A DNA stretch of 6,604 nucleotides from assembly GCA_012727685.1 (NCBI GenBank), contig JAAYGO010000109.1, positions 1 through 6,604 on the forward strand, given 5' to 3'. The DNA comes from Bacillota bacterium. Its GTDB lineage: Bacteria; Bacillota; Dethiobacteria; DTU022. This document shows, in pieces, positions 1 through 5,473 of the stretch (within the stretch, counting starts at the first letter, position 1; each line of letters starts with the position of its first letter). The position numbers were made by a program, and so were the translations under genes. Below the pieces are notes generated by a model. The model ran no database searches and had not been told where the DNA came from. It worked only from the letters and a program-made list of their open reading frames with translations.

Positions 1-10
1 CAAGAGAACT

Positions 11-32
11 GGGGCAAGCCCCCTTTCTTTTC
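11..32 (+). terminator. Possible weak terminator hairpin of an upstream gene
   Basis: GGGG (11-14), loop CAAG and CCCC (19-22) can form a short GC stem followed by a T-rich run (24-32, interrupted by one C). This could end transcription of a gene lying left of the window. The stem is only four pairs, so the call is weak. Confidence 0.25.
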
Positions 33-65
33 AACATTTTTTCCGCCCGGACAGCCGCCGTTTCG

Positions 66-118
66 GTTTTTGTCAGGCGCTGGCGTGTTACTGACAACCA
101 AAAACGTTAAGTTTTTGG
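66..118 (+). other. Overlapping inverted repeats in the pilD leader
   Basis: Two hairpins can be read directly. TTGTCAG (70-76) pairs with CTGACAA (91-97), and CCAAAAAC (98-105) pairs with GTTTTTGG (111-118) across a GTTAA loop. The AAAAAC segment at 100-105 could instead pair with GTTTTT at 66-71, so the middle segment has two partners. No U-run follows the last stem, so it is not an obvious intrinsic terminator. I found no convincing promoter or open gene in bases 1-218. Confidence 0.4.
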
Positions 119-218
119 GGTCGAATCTGGGGTTGGTAAAGCAGGAGAAAAAGGGGCGGTGTCGAAAGAGAATAACGCCTTTTTGCATTCCGGCCCACTA
201 TTTTTAAGGAGCGATTTC

Positions 219-1019
219 ATGTCCGCGCCGCAATGGTTTATCTACCTGGTGCTCGGACTGAGCGGCCTCTGTTTCGGCAGCTTTCTGAATGTGGTCGTTT
301 ACCGGCTGCCGCGCCGGCTCTCCTTGCAGAAGCCTCCATCGAGCTGCCCGCGCTGCGGCAAGCGGCTCGGCGCCATCGAACTGATCCCCCTGGCGGGTTA
401 CCTGCTGCTCAGGGGCCGCTGCCGCCATTGCGGGGCGGCGATCAGCCCCCGCTATCCCCTGGTCGAGCTGACCACGGCCCTGCTCTTCATGGCGGTCTAC
501 ACGCGCTTCGGTTTTACGTTGACCGCCCTCGCCTACCTGTTTTTGCTCTACCTCCTGCTGGGGATCGCGCTCATCGATCTGGAGCACCACCTCGTGCCCA
601 ATATACTGGTGACCGTGGGTCTGCTTGGCGGAGTCATTCTGCAGCTCCCGGCATTGGCGGTGCGCTGGTGGCCGCTGCCGGCAGCACTGCTCCCCGAGAG
701 AGCCTGGACCGATGCCCTGGCCGGGCTGCTGCTGGGCGGCGGGCTGATGCTGGTAATCTTTTTAGTCAGCCGCGGCGGCATGGGCGCCGGTGACCTGAAA
801 CTGATGGCCCTGATCGGTTTTTTTACCGGGCTGCGCGGTACCGCCATAGTGATGATGCTCGGCTTTTTAGTTGGCGCCCTCACCGGCCTGCTGCTTATGG
901 CCATGGACCGCCTGAAACGAAAAGAAGCCGTTCCCTTTGCCCCCTTCCTCGCCCTGGCGGCGCTGGTGAATATCTTCTGGGGCGAGCAACTGTGGGACTG
1001 GTATATAAATTTGCTTTAG
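219..1019 (+). CDS. pilD: Prepilin peptidase (type IV leader peptidase / N-methyltransferase)
   Basis: This polytopic membrane aspartic protease cuts prepilin leaders after Gly and N-methylates the new N-terminus. At 266 aa it has the family's usual length. The N-terminal block GSFLNVVVYRLP (20-31) is characteristic. Two CxxC pairs (C43/C46 and C68/C71) form the cytoplasmic zinc-binding region of the methylase part. The two catalytic aspartates fall in IDLEHHLVP (D120) and GMGAGDLK (D192). About seven or eight hydrophobic segments follow, and VPFAPFLALAA near residue 238 is a typical C-terminal motif. I chose ATG 219 because TAAGGAG (205-211) lies 7 nt upstream and the protein then begins just before the first membrane helix. 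An in-frame GTG at 159, with AGGAG 11 nt upstream, would add 20 residues that do not look like the family. It would process the pilin-like proteins encoded downstream. Confidence 0.95.
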   Translation: MSAPQWFIYLVLGLSGLCFGSFLNVVVYRLPRRLSLQKPPSSCPRCGKRLGAIELIPLAGYLLLRGRCRHCGAAISPRYPLVELTTALLFMAVYTRFGFTLTALAYLFLLYLLLGIALIDLEHHLVPNILVTVGLLGGVILQLPALAVRWWPLPAALLPERAWTDALAGLLLGGGLMLVIFLVSRGGMGAGDLKLMALIGFFTGLRGTAIVMMLGFLVGALTGLLLMAMDRLKRKEAVPFAPFLALAALVNIFWGEQLWDWYINLL

Positions 1020-1029
1020 CTTAGACGTT

Positions 1030-1110
1030 CATGCCCCCGCAAACGGGGTACAATCAGAAGGTAATAATAAATATTTCCCTGTCGCTTGAGAGCTGGAGCG
1101 ACCGTCGAGT
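1030..1110 (+). repeat. Interspersed repeat, copy A
   Basis: The copy begins 10 bases after the pilD stop with CATGCCCCCGC. A CCCCG-CAAA-CGGGG hairpin lies at 1035-1048, followed by GTAATAATAAATA and TGTCGCTTGAGAGCTGGAGCGA. The reverse complement of 2521-2599 matches it along most of this length (by eye about three quarters identical with small gaps), including an exact 11-base start. The two are therefore copies of one element in opposite orientation. Confidence 0.6.
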
Positions 1111-1256
1111 GGCTCTAGGGTCGGGGGACAGACCTGCAAGCGTAAGCCTGTCCCCGTTGGAGGCAGGCGAACCAAGACCTGGACTACCTGTAGGTTGGAA
1201 ATGGGAAGTGGGACAACTTCTAAGAGAAGCCGCCGGTGAACGTGGCATTTCTCTAG
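1081..1256 (+). ncRNA. Candidate structured RNA or decayed mobile-element end
   Basis: Consecutive stems can be read here: GTCGCT/AGCGAC (1081-1086/1097-1102); GGGGACAG/CTGTCCCC (1124-1131/1148-1155, 8 perfect pairs); ACCT/AGGT with CCA/TGG outside it (1172-1198); GAAGT/ACTTC (1205-1209/1216-1220); and AGAGAA plus GCCGC against GTGGC plus TTCTCT (1223-1233/1242-1254, one wobble and a 2-nt bulge). GCCTG (1146-1150) can alternatively pair with CAGGC (1164-1168). Such density is unusual for a spacer. It does not match the c-di-GMP riboswitch, tRNA, 6S or RNase P consensus as I know them. One guess is the 3' end of an IS605-type tnpB with its omega RNA: the open frame's tail vaguely resembles variable TnpB tails, but no TnpB core is present. 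Confidence 0.35.
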
Positions 1257-1290
1257 AACAGCCTCAGTAATACGAGCGGTAAAATACATT

Positions 1291-1296
1291 TATAAT
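1291..1296 (+). promoter_or_regulatory. Candidate -10 element (TATAAT)
   Basis: A perfect TATAAT sits 91 bases before the start of the first pilin-like gene, in the AT-richest part of the spacer. No TTGACA-like -35 is seen 16-18 bases upstream and there is no extended TGn. It could drive the minor-pilin genes separately from pilD, but the support is the hexamer alone. Confidence 0.25.
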
Positions 1297-1386
1297 ACTA
1301 TCTGTTCATTCCACACGCTGCACTTAGATCGAATCATCCCTCCGACGGACGAGTATTAATAGGCTCAAAGTGAGGTGGGGATCCGG

Positions 1387-1848
1387 ATGCAGCGACTATC
1401 CTTCAAAAGCAGTGCAGGCTATACCTTCATCGAACTGCTGCTCGCCATCACCATCCTGGCCTTGCTCATCGCCCCGCTGCTGGCCCTCTTCGCCACCGCT
1501 TTCAATGCTATAACCCTGGCCGGGCAGCAGACCACCGCTGTAAACTTATGCCGCGCCGGAATCGAATCACTGAAAAGCCGGGACTACGAGGCCGTGTACG
1601 GCGACTACCGCGCCGGAGGGCCCGTGCTGGAAGACGGGCCGGTGGAAGAAGCGCCCCTTTTCCGGCGTAAAATCGAAGTGGAACCGGTTACCCTCCCTGC
1701 CGGACCCGCCTCCCCCGAACTGGAGCTGCTGCAGCTTACGGTGACCGTCTCCTGGACGGCAAGGGGGAGCCAACAGAGCTTCTCAGCCGAAACATACATG
1801 TCGCCGCGCGTCACTGACCCCACTTCCCCGCCCCCGGGAGCCGATTAG
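1387..1848 (+). CDS. Minor prepilin, PilV/GspI-like
   Basis: This 153-aa prepilin-like protein has a short leader (residues 1-11), a class III signal-peptide site G11^Y12TFIELLLAI and the conserved Glu at mature +5 (E16). A single hydrophobic helix (about 13-36) follows and would pack in the pilus core or stay in the membrane before assembly. The small C-terminal domain has the residue pattern of PilV/GspI-type minor pilins, with a cysteine (NLCRAG) after the helix, a beta-strand-rich middle and a Pro-rich tail. ATG 1387 is preferred because GAGGTG (1372-1377) lies 9 nt upstream. A GTG at 1375 overlaps that ribosome binding site and would add four residues. Tyr at mature +1 rather than Phe is a mild variation. 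PilV-like is a family-level call only; general pseudopilin is the alternative. Confidence 0.8.
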   Translation: MQRLSFKSSAGYTFIELLLAITILALLIAPLLALFATAFNAITLAGQQTTAVNLCRAGIESLKSRDYEAVYGDYRAGGPVLEDGPVEEAPLFRRKIEVEPVTLPAGPASPELELLQLTVTVSWTARGSQQSFSAETYMSPRVTDPTSPPPGAD

Positions 1849-1854
1849 GCAGCT

Positions 1855-1875
1855 ATGCCCCTGCCACCGGGGCGT
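1855..1875 (+). other. Hairpin after the PilV-like gene
   Basis: ATGCCCC (1855-1861) pairs with GGGGCGT (1869-1875), including one wobble, around a 7-nt loop just after the stop codon. No U-run follows, so it is not a classic intrinsic terminator. It might protect the mRNA end. The 116-base spacer to the next gene otherwise holds only a 13-codon frame (1883-1924) that I do not consider a gene. Confidence 0.35.
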
Positions 1876-1964
1876 GAGGGGTATGAAAATGCAAAACGAT
1901 ATTTTCCGGGTGGCGACTAATTAAGTCTTAGAATGATTGGCATAGCGGAGAGGCGGGTTGGTCC

Positions 1965-2459
1965 GTGGCTTGGATGCGCAGGGAGGAAGGTTTCACTTTG
2001 CTGGAGCTGATGGCGGCACTGGCCATCCTCGGCTTTGTCGTGACCGCCATCTATTCCTTTTACCTGGCCGGACTGAAGAGCTGGCAGCGCGGCCTTGATC
2101 AGATTGAATACCGCCAGTCTGCCCGCATTGCCATGGATAAAATGATCCGGGAGCTCCGTTACGCGTGTGAGGTAAAGACCGATAAGGCGGGAGTCGTCGA
2201 GTTTAAAATCAGAGATGACGATAAGCTGACCTACCGGTTTCGCACCGAATACGAGCAACTGGTTTTCGAGAGTATTAATAAAAACGGCACCGTCAAGTCA
2301 CACACCAAGGTAGCCTTTCATATTGCAGAGCTGGCCTTCTCGTACGACGATCACACCGGGATGCTACACATCCGCATCAGTGCCGGCCGGGCTCCGGAAA
2401 CGGTAACCTTAACCAGCAGTATCCGGCCCCGGAATATAACATGCCCTGAAAACGGGTAG
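1965..2459 (+). CDS. Minor prepilin, PilW/GspJ-like
   Basis: This 164-aa protein has a basic leader (MAWMRREEG), the processing site G9^F10TLLELMAALAILGF and Glu at mature +5 (E14). One hydrophobic helix runs to about residue 34. It is followed by the amphipathic stretch RQSARIAMDKMIRELRYA (50-67), which is typical of PilW/GspJ/ComGF-like minor pilins, then alternating beta strands with one late cysteine (C160). With its two partners it would form the priming tip of a type IV pilus. GTG 1965 has GGAGAGG (1947-1953) 11 nt upstream. The alternative ATG 1974 would be 20 nt away and leave a leader of only six residues. The subfamily name is less certain than the prepilin nature, which is clear. 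Confidence 0.82.
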   Translation: MAWMRREEGFTLLELMAALAILGFVVTAIYSFYLAGLKSWQRGLDQIEYRQSARIAMDKMIRELRYACEVKTDKAGVVEFKIRDDDKLTYRFRTEYEQLVFESINKNGTVKSHTKVAFHIAELAFSYDDHTGMLHIRISAGRAPETVTLTSSIRPRNITCPENG

Positions 2460-2484
2460 CGGGTTTTAAGCCCCCCTCACCCTG

Positions 2485-2511
2485 CCCTCTCCCCCCAGAG
2501 GGGGGAGAGGG
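2485..2511. repeat. Perfect 12-bp inverted repeat, pyrimidine/purine arms
   Basis: CCCTCTCCCCCC (2485-2496) and its exact reverse complement GGGGGGAGAGGG (2500-2511) are separated by AGA. One arm is all pyrimidine and the other all purine. The flanks (CCTCACCCTG and GGTTGGGAG) extend the symmetry imperfectly. Similar CCCTCACCC...CTCTCCC palindromes occur as interspersed repeats in many bacterial genomes. It lies 25 bases after the PilW-like stop, but no U-run follows, so it could act as an mRNA-stabilising or attenuating hairpin rather than a standard terminator. Confidence 0.75.
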
Positions 2512-2520
2512 GGTTGGGAG

Positions 2521-2600
2521 TGACAAATTCGTTCTAGCCCTCAGTGACAAGGGGCAAGGTATTTTCATTACCTGCTGGTAACCCGCTGGCGGGGGCATGG
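2521..2600 (-). repeat. Interspersed repeat, copy B (inverted relative to A)
   Basis: Read on the minus strand from 2600, this copy starts CCATGCCCCCGCCAGCGGGT, continues through GTAATGAAAATA and TTGTCACTGAGGGCTAGAACGA, and ends near the 12-bp hairpin. It aligns with copy A across about 80 bases. The GTCGCT/AGCGAC stem of copy A is not preserved here, so the shared sequence does not obviously reflect a conserved RNA fold. Confidence 0.6.
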
Positions 2601-2633
2601 GGGGCTATCCTGAAAATGCGGCAGCCGCTTTAG

Positions 2634-2683
2634 AGATCCTTCGCTGCGCTCAGGATGACACTAATAAGGAGCTCAGGATGACA
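2634..2683. repeat. Short palindromic repeat with a partial direct duplication
   Basis: AGATCCTTCGCTGCGCTCAGGATGACA (2634-2660) is an imperfect palindrome with ATCCT and AGGAT ends. Its last 13 bases, GCTCAGGATGACA, recur exactly at 2671-2683. Sequences of this CTTCGCT...CTCAGGATGACA type are familiar as small dispersed intergenic repeats in bacteria, a recollection not checked here. Confidence 0.6.
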
Positions 2684-2704
2684 TGAAGGGAGCCCTGGGA
2701 ATTA

Positions 2705-2757
2705 TGAGCGGCGACATTTTCATCCTTAAGATGGCGCCCCCGCGGGCGGGGGTATGG
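2705..2757 (-). repeat. Interspersed repeat, shorter copy C
   Basis: On the minus strand it starts CCATACCCCCGCCCGCGGGG, matching copy B at 17 of its first 20 bases, and both then carry ATGAAAAT (plus-strand ATTTTCAT at 2716-2723 and 2561-2568). The plus strand holds the perfect palindrome CCCCCGC-GG-GCGGGGG (2737-2752). It directly abuts an ATG at 2754 that is in frame with the next gene, though not its likely start. Confidence 0.55.
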
Positions 2758-2786
2758 CCGTCAATTCTGAAGACCGAGGTGCTGTT

Positions 2787-3269
2787 ATGAGCCGGAATTT
2801 CAGGATTAACCTATCCTTCAGGTTTAACCGGGCTGTCCATGGGGCCCGGCGCCAAGTTTTTGGCCTGGACAGCGCGGACAGCGGGATGGCCCTGCCGGTG
2901 GTCCTCATCTTCACTGCCGCCATATTGCTCCTCGGCACAGCCTTTCTCCATTATGCCCTTAACGAGCAGCTCATCGCCTCCTACCAGGCCGAGGAAGTGA
3001 TGCTCAACTATATCATCGAAGCGGGGTTGGAAGCGGGCATTGCCGCCGTTTATCGCGATTTCGAGCACCGGGAACCGCTCTCCGGCACCCTGGGAGACGG
3101 CCGCTTTCGGGTGCAGTTCAGCGCCCCGGGTTTAAATGAACGGCGCATCGAAAGCACCGGCTCGCTCGGCGATTATGAACGGACCTATGCCGTGACGGTA
3201 AAAAGGGACAGCGCGGGCAACCTTTGCACCGAATGGATTAACCCCTACCCGCAGCCGGAAGGGAGTTAA
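2787..3269 (+). CDS. Minor pilin, PilX/GspK-like
   Basis: The product is 160 aa. After a long, Arg-rich N-terminal region (1-33) comes DSG33^M34ALPVVLIFTAAILLLG, a hydrophobic helix to about residue 56. The segment YQAEEVMLNYIIEAGLEAGIAAVYRDF (66-92) resembles the AEAGL block of PilX_N/GspK-type pilins. If processing is after G33, mature +5 is Val, not Glu. GspK-type tip pseudopilins are known to lack that Glu, which supports a tip role. The C-terminal half is short and beta-rich with one cysteine (C147), so the large GspK insertion domain is absent. ATG 2787 is chosen because GAGGTG (2776-2781) lies 5 nt upstream. The in-frame ATG 2754 abuts a palindrome and has no normal binding site. It ends 3 bases before pilM, so the two are surely co-transcribed. 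Confidence 0.75.
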   Translation: MSRNFRINLSFRFNRAVHGARRQVFGLDSADSGMALPVVLIFTAAILLLGTAFLHYALNEQLIASYQAEEVMLNYIIEAGLEAGIAAVYRDFEHREPLSGTLGDGRFRVQFSAPGLNERRIESTGSLGDYERTYAVTVKRDSAGNLCTEWINPYPQPEGS

Positions 3270-3272
3270 AAC

Positions 3273-4340
3273 ATGGCAGGTTATTCATGTATCGGGTTGG
3301 ATATAGGCAGCAACCTGATCAAGCTGGTGCAGTTAAAAAGGGTCCGGGGCAGGGTCTCCCTCTACCGCTGCGCCGCCGCTCCAATGCCAAAGGGTACGAT
3401 GCAAGGCGGGGTCATCAGCGATCCGGAAGCGCTTGCCGGAGCCCTTGCCCGGCTGCGCCTGGCCCAACCCTGGCACTGGAATCGCGTCATCCTCGCTCCC
3501 GCCCCCCGCCACCTGATCCTGCGCCGGCTCTCGCTGCCGCCTTTTACTTCCCGGGAAATGGGGCGGGCCATCCGCTGGGAGGCTGAAAAGCTGCTTCCCA
3601 TGCCTCTCGACCAGGCCGTCTACGACTACGCTCTGATCGAAAAGCGGGCGCTGCGCGAAACAACTGCCTGCGACTACCTAGTGGCGGCGCTGCCCCGGGC
3701 GGTAGTGGATAGCTACACTGCGGTGGTCAGCCGCGCCGGCTTTTACCCGGAAGCCATCGAGCCGGCGCCTTTTGCCCTGCAGCGCTCCCTTCTCTTCGGC
3801 GTAGCGCCGCCGGAGGAGCCCGGCGCCGTCCTGGTCATCAACCTGGGCGCCGCGGGCACCGACCTTTTGATCGCGGCCCGGGGCCGCTACCGTTTCTACC
3901 GCTACCTCAATTTCGGGACCAGCCATTTGAGCCTTGCCGCCGCCCCGGGGCTGGCTGGCGAGGCGGCGCCCAAGTCCGATGAAGCTTCGTCCAACCCGGC
4001 TCTAACCGGCGATTCCTTGCAAAAGGCAGCAGCCGCCCTGGCGAGGCAGATTAACCGCTCCCTGGAATATTACGCTTACGAGACCGATTACCCGGAAGTG
4101 AACTGCCGGGCCGCCTTTCTTTGCGGCGGCGGCGCTGCGATTCCCGGGCTGGAAGAGCTGCTCGGGCGGGAGCTCGGCCTCGCGACGCGCCGCCTGAACC
4201 CCCTCGGGAAGCTGCAAAGCTGCCGCCGGGCAACCCTTCCGGTGGCGAAGGCTGAGCCGGAGTGCACCATGAACGTGGACGCAGAAGGGCCCCTCTTCTG
4301 CCTCGCCCTTGGACTGGCCTTGCGGGGGTGGCGCATTTGA
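3273..4340 (+). CDS. pilM: Type IV pilus assembly protein PilM (actin-like ATPase fold)
   Basis: This 355-aa soluble cytoplasmic protein binds the N-terminal tail of PilN and links the motor and platform to the PilN-PilO complex. Phosphate-1 motif: GLDIGSNLIKLVQL (8-21). The PilM signature block is LSLPPFTSREMGRAIRWEAE (86-105), continuing to KLLPMPLDQAVYDY. Phosphate-2 region: VINLGAAGTDLLI (188-200). Adenosine motif: CGGGAAIPGL (284-293). In the phosphate-2 region Asn190 sits where many relatives have Asp. Residues 220-248 form an Ala/Ser-rich loop that looks low in complexity. ATG 3273 has AGGGAG (3260-3265) 7 nt upstream, placed inside the end of the preceding gene. Its TGA stop overlaps the TTG start proposed for pilN. 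Confidence 0.95.
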   Translation: MAGYSCIGLDIGSNLIKLVQLKRVRGRVSLYRCAAAPMPKGTMQGGVISDPEALAGALARLRLAQPWHWNRVILAPAPRHLILRRLSLPPFTSREMGRAIRWEAEKLLPMPLDQAVYDYALIEKRALRETTACDYLVAALPRAVVDSYTAVVSRAGFYPEAIEPAPFALQRSLLFGVAPPEEPGAVLVINLGAAGTDLLIAARGRYRFYRYLNFGTSHLSLAAAPGLAGEAAPKSDEASSNPALTGDSLQKAAAALARQINRSLEYYAYETDYPEVNCRAAFLCGGGAAIPGLEELLGRELGLATRRLNPLGKLQSCRRATLPVAKAEPECTMNVDAEGPLFCLALGLALRGWRI

Positions 4341-4897
4341 AAGGCGAAATTGACCTCCGCACCCCCGAGTTCATCGCCTCGGCCCGCTTTCGCCGCTGCC
4401 GCCTGTACCTCTATATCTTGATCGCCGCTGCCGCGGCCGCAGCCCTGCTCGGCTATTGCCTGCTGCAGCGCAATGCCGGCGCCATGCGCCAGGAAAACGC
4501 ACGGCTGCGCGCCGCCAACCATGCCCTGGCCGCCGAGGCGGCTCCCCTGCGGGAGATGCAAAACGAGATCGCCCTGCTCCAGGCCAGGAAAGCGCTCACC
4601 CTGGGGCTGCAGGCGGAGAAAGGCTCCTGGTCGGACTATCTGCGCCTAATCGAGGCGAAGGCACCCGCCGGCCTGCACGTGGAAACGATGGTGCTGGAGC
4701 GGAAAGGATCCCTGGTCATCCAGGGGCGGGGCAGCTCCATGCAGCAGGTTACCGGCTATACGGAGGCTTTGAAGGGCTACGCCTTTATCGGCGATGCCGC
4801 CGTGCGCGGGATGGAGCTGGAGGCGGAGCGCAGCTACCGCTTCACGATTGACGCCTTGCTAATCATAGGGGGTGCTGCCGGTGGCGGTCCCGGTTAA
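4337..4897 (+). CDS. pilN: Type IV pilus assembly protein PilN
   Basis: This 186-aa bitopic inner-membrane protein binds PilM through its cytoplasmic N-terminus and dimerises with PilO outside. The N-terminal motif reads EIDLRTPEF (4-12), in the place of the usual INLLPPE. One membrane helix follows (about 23-43, with an Ala run), then a coiled-coil-like stretch (about 44-84, MRQENARLRAANHALAAEA), then the PilN fold (SWSDYLRLIEAKAPAGLHVE from 97 onwards to FTIDALLI). I prefer TTG 4337. It overlaps the pilM stop as TTGA, has GGGGGTGG (4324-4331) 5 nt upstream, and puts the motif at the family's usual distance from the N-terminus. GTG 4328 is the alternative and adds three residues. A much longer frame from ATG 4262 would run inside pilM and is unlikely. 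Confidence 0.9.
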   Translation: MKGEIDLRTPEFIASARFRRCRLYLYILIAAAAAAALLGYCLLQRNAGAMRQENARLRAANHALAAEAAPLREMQNEIALLQARKALTLGLQAEKGSWSDYLRLIEAKAPAGLHVETMVLERKGSLVIQGRGSSMQQVTGYTEALKGYAFIGDAAVRGMELEAERSYRFTIDALLIIGGAAGGGPG

Positions 4898-5447
4898 GCG
4901 GCACCCTCTCTCGGAAAGGGAAAAATGCCTGCTGCTGATGGTCATCTGCCTGGCTTTGCTTCTTGTGGCCAGCCGATTCCTCTTTGTGCCCCTACTGGAA
5001 GGGGCTGCCACCCTGCGCGCCGAGCAGGAGCAGCTACTGGGCGAACAAAAGCGGCTGCAGGCGCTGCTCCGGCAGGCAGAGCGGATCAGGGCGCAGCACG
5101 AAAGCCTTCAGCCGGAGAAGGATTACCTCATGCAGGCCATCCCTTCCCGGGCGGAGCTGCCGCCGGTCCTGGGGCGCTTCGAAGAGCTGCTGCATGGATT
5201 TCCGGTCTCCGTTGAAGCGCTGCAGATCGGCGAGCTGGAAACGGAGAACCGCTGCACCGCACTGCCGGTCCGGCTCAGCATCACCGGAGAGGAAGGGGAG
5301 GCCATGCAGTTGCTGGAAAGGGTGGAGCAGTTCGCGCACTTGCTGCTGATCGATCGCCTGGCCTGGAGCAGGGGTGAAGAAGCGGTGAGCCTGGAGCTGA
5401 GCTGCCGGCTGATCTTTTTTGAGCCGGAGAGCGGTAAAGGCGGATAA
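4881..5447 (+). CDS. pilO: Type IV pilus assembly protein PilO
   Basis: This 188-aa bitopic membrane protein is the partner of PilN. It has a short cytoplasmic N-terminus, one membrane helix (about 16-36, CLLLMVICLALLLVASRFLF) and a heptad-rich coiled coil (about 41-88, with LRAEQEQLLGEQKRLQALLR). A compact ferredoxin-like domain (about 93-181) contains the PilO-typical run PSRAELPPVLGRFEELLHGF, an LPVRLSITGE strand and a closing LIFFEPE strand. GTG 4881 is chosen because AGGGGGT (4867-4873) lies 7 nt upstream. An earlier in-frame GTG at 4872 overlaps that site. The gene therefore overlaps pilN by 17 bases in another frame, implying translational coupling and matched synthesis of the two partners. 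The C-terminus is short and Gly-rich (SGKGG). Confidence 0.9.
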   Translation: MAVPVKRHPLSEREKCLLLMVICLALLLVASRFLFVPLLEGAATLRAEQEQLLGEQKRLQALLRQAERIRAQHESLQPEKDYLMQAIPSRAELPPVLGRFEELLHGFPVSVEALQIGELETENRCTALPVRLSITGEEGEAMQLLERVEQFAHLLLIDRLAWSRGEEAVSLELSCRLIFFEPESGKGG

Positions 5448-5473
5448 ATATACCGGAAAGGAGCGTTTCGATC

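Larger units (their letters stand above)
1020..1386. other. Gene-poor insert between pilD and the pilin genes
   Basis: These 367 bases hold no convincing protein gene. They contain repeat copy A (1030-1110), a series of stem-loops up to about 1256, and then an AT-richer stretch with TATAAT and the ribosome binding site of the next gene. One open frame (1031-1270, 79 codons) crosses the stem-loop part, but its product is low in complexity, has no ribosome binding site and matches no family I recognise. Base composition, with AT-rich runs such as GTAATAATAAATATTT, differs from the neighbouring genes and suggests an inserted element. Confidence 0.6.
2460..2786. other. Repeat-built spacer between the PilW-like and PilX-like genes
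   Basis: These 327 bases contain no credible gene. They are a mosaic of a perfect 12-bp hairpin (2485-2511), repeat copy B (2521-2600, minus), a short palindromic repeat (2634-2660) whose 3' half recurs at 2671-2683, and repeat copy C (2705-2757, minus). The ribosome binding site of the next gene follows. I see no clear promoter in it. Confidence 0.65.

Noticed and set aside
159..218. Upstream GTG start for pilD adding 20 residues
   Set aside because: TAAGGAG with ideal spacing precedes ATG 219, and the extra residues are polar and unlike the family's N-terminus.
1031..1270. 79-codon open frame after pilD, plus an overlapping minus-strand frame at 1029-1289
   Set aside because: Neither has a ribosome binding site or a recognisable domain. 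The codon content tracks stem-loop arms, and the first 80 bases are an interspersed repeat.
1020..1386. Cyclic-di-GMP riboswitch, which is common upstream of pilus genes in Clostridia
   Set aside because: I looked for the GEMM-I conserved blocks and did not find them. The stems present do not fit that fold, or the c-di-GMP-II fold as I know it.
1883..1924. 13-codon frame between the first two pilin-like genes
   Set aside because: It is too short and its GAGGGG site is misplaced for the first ATG; nothing suggests a leader peptide.
2705..2757. Copy C as a terminal repeat of an IS21-type insertion sequence (GAAAATGTC motif)
   Set aside because: The motif is short, no transposase gene or matching opposite end is present, and copies A and B lack it.
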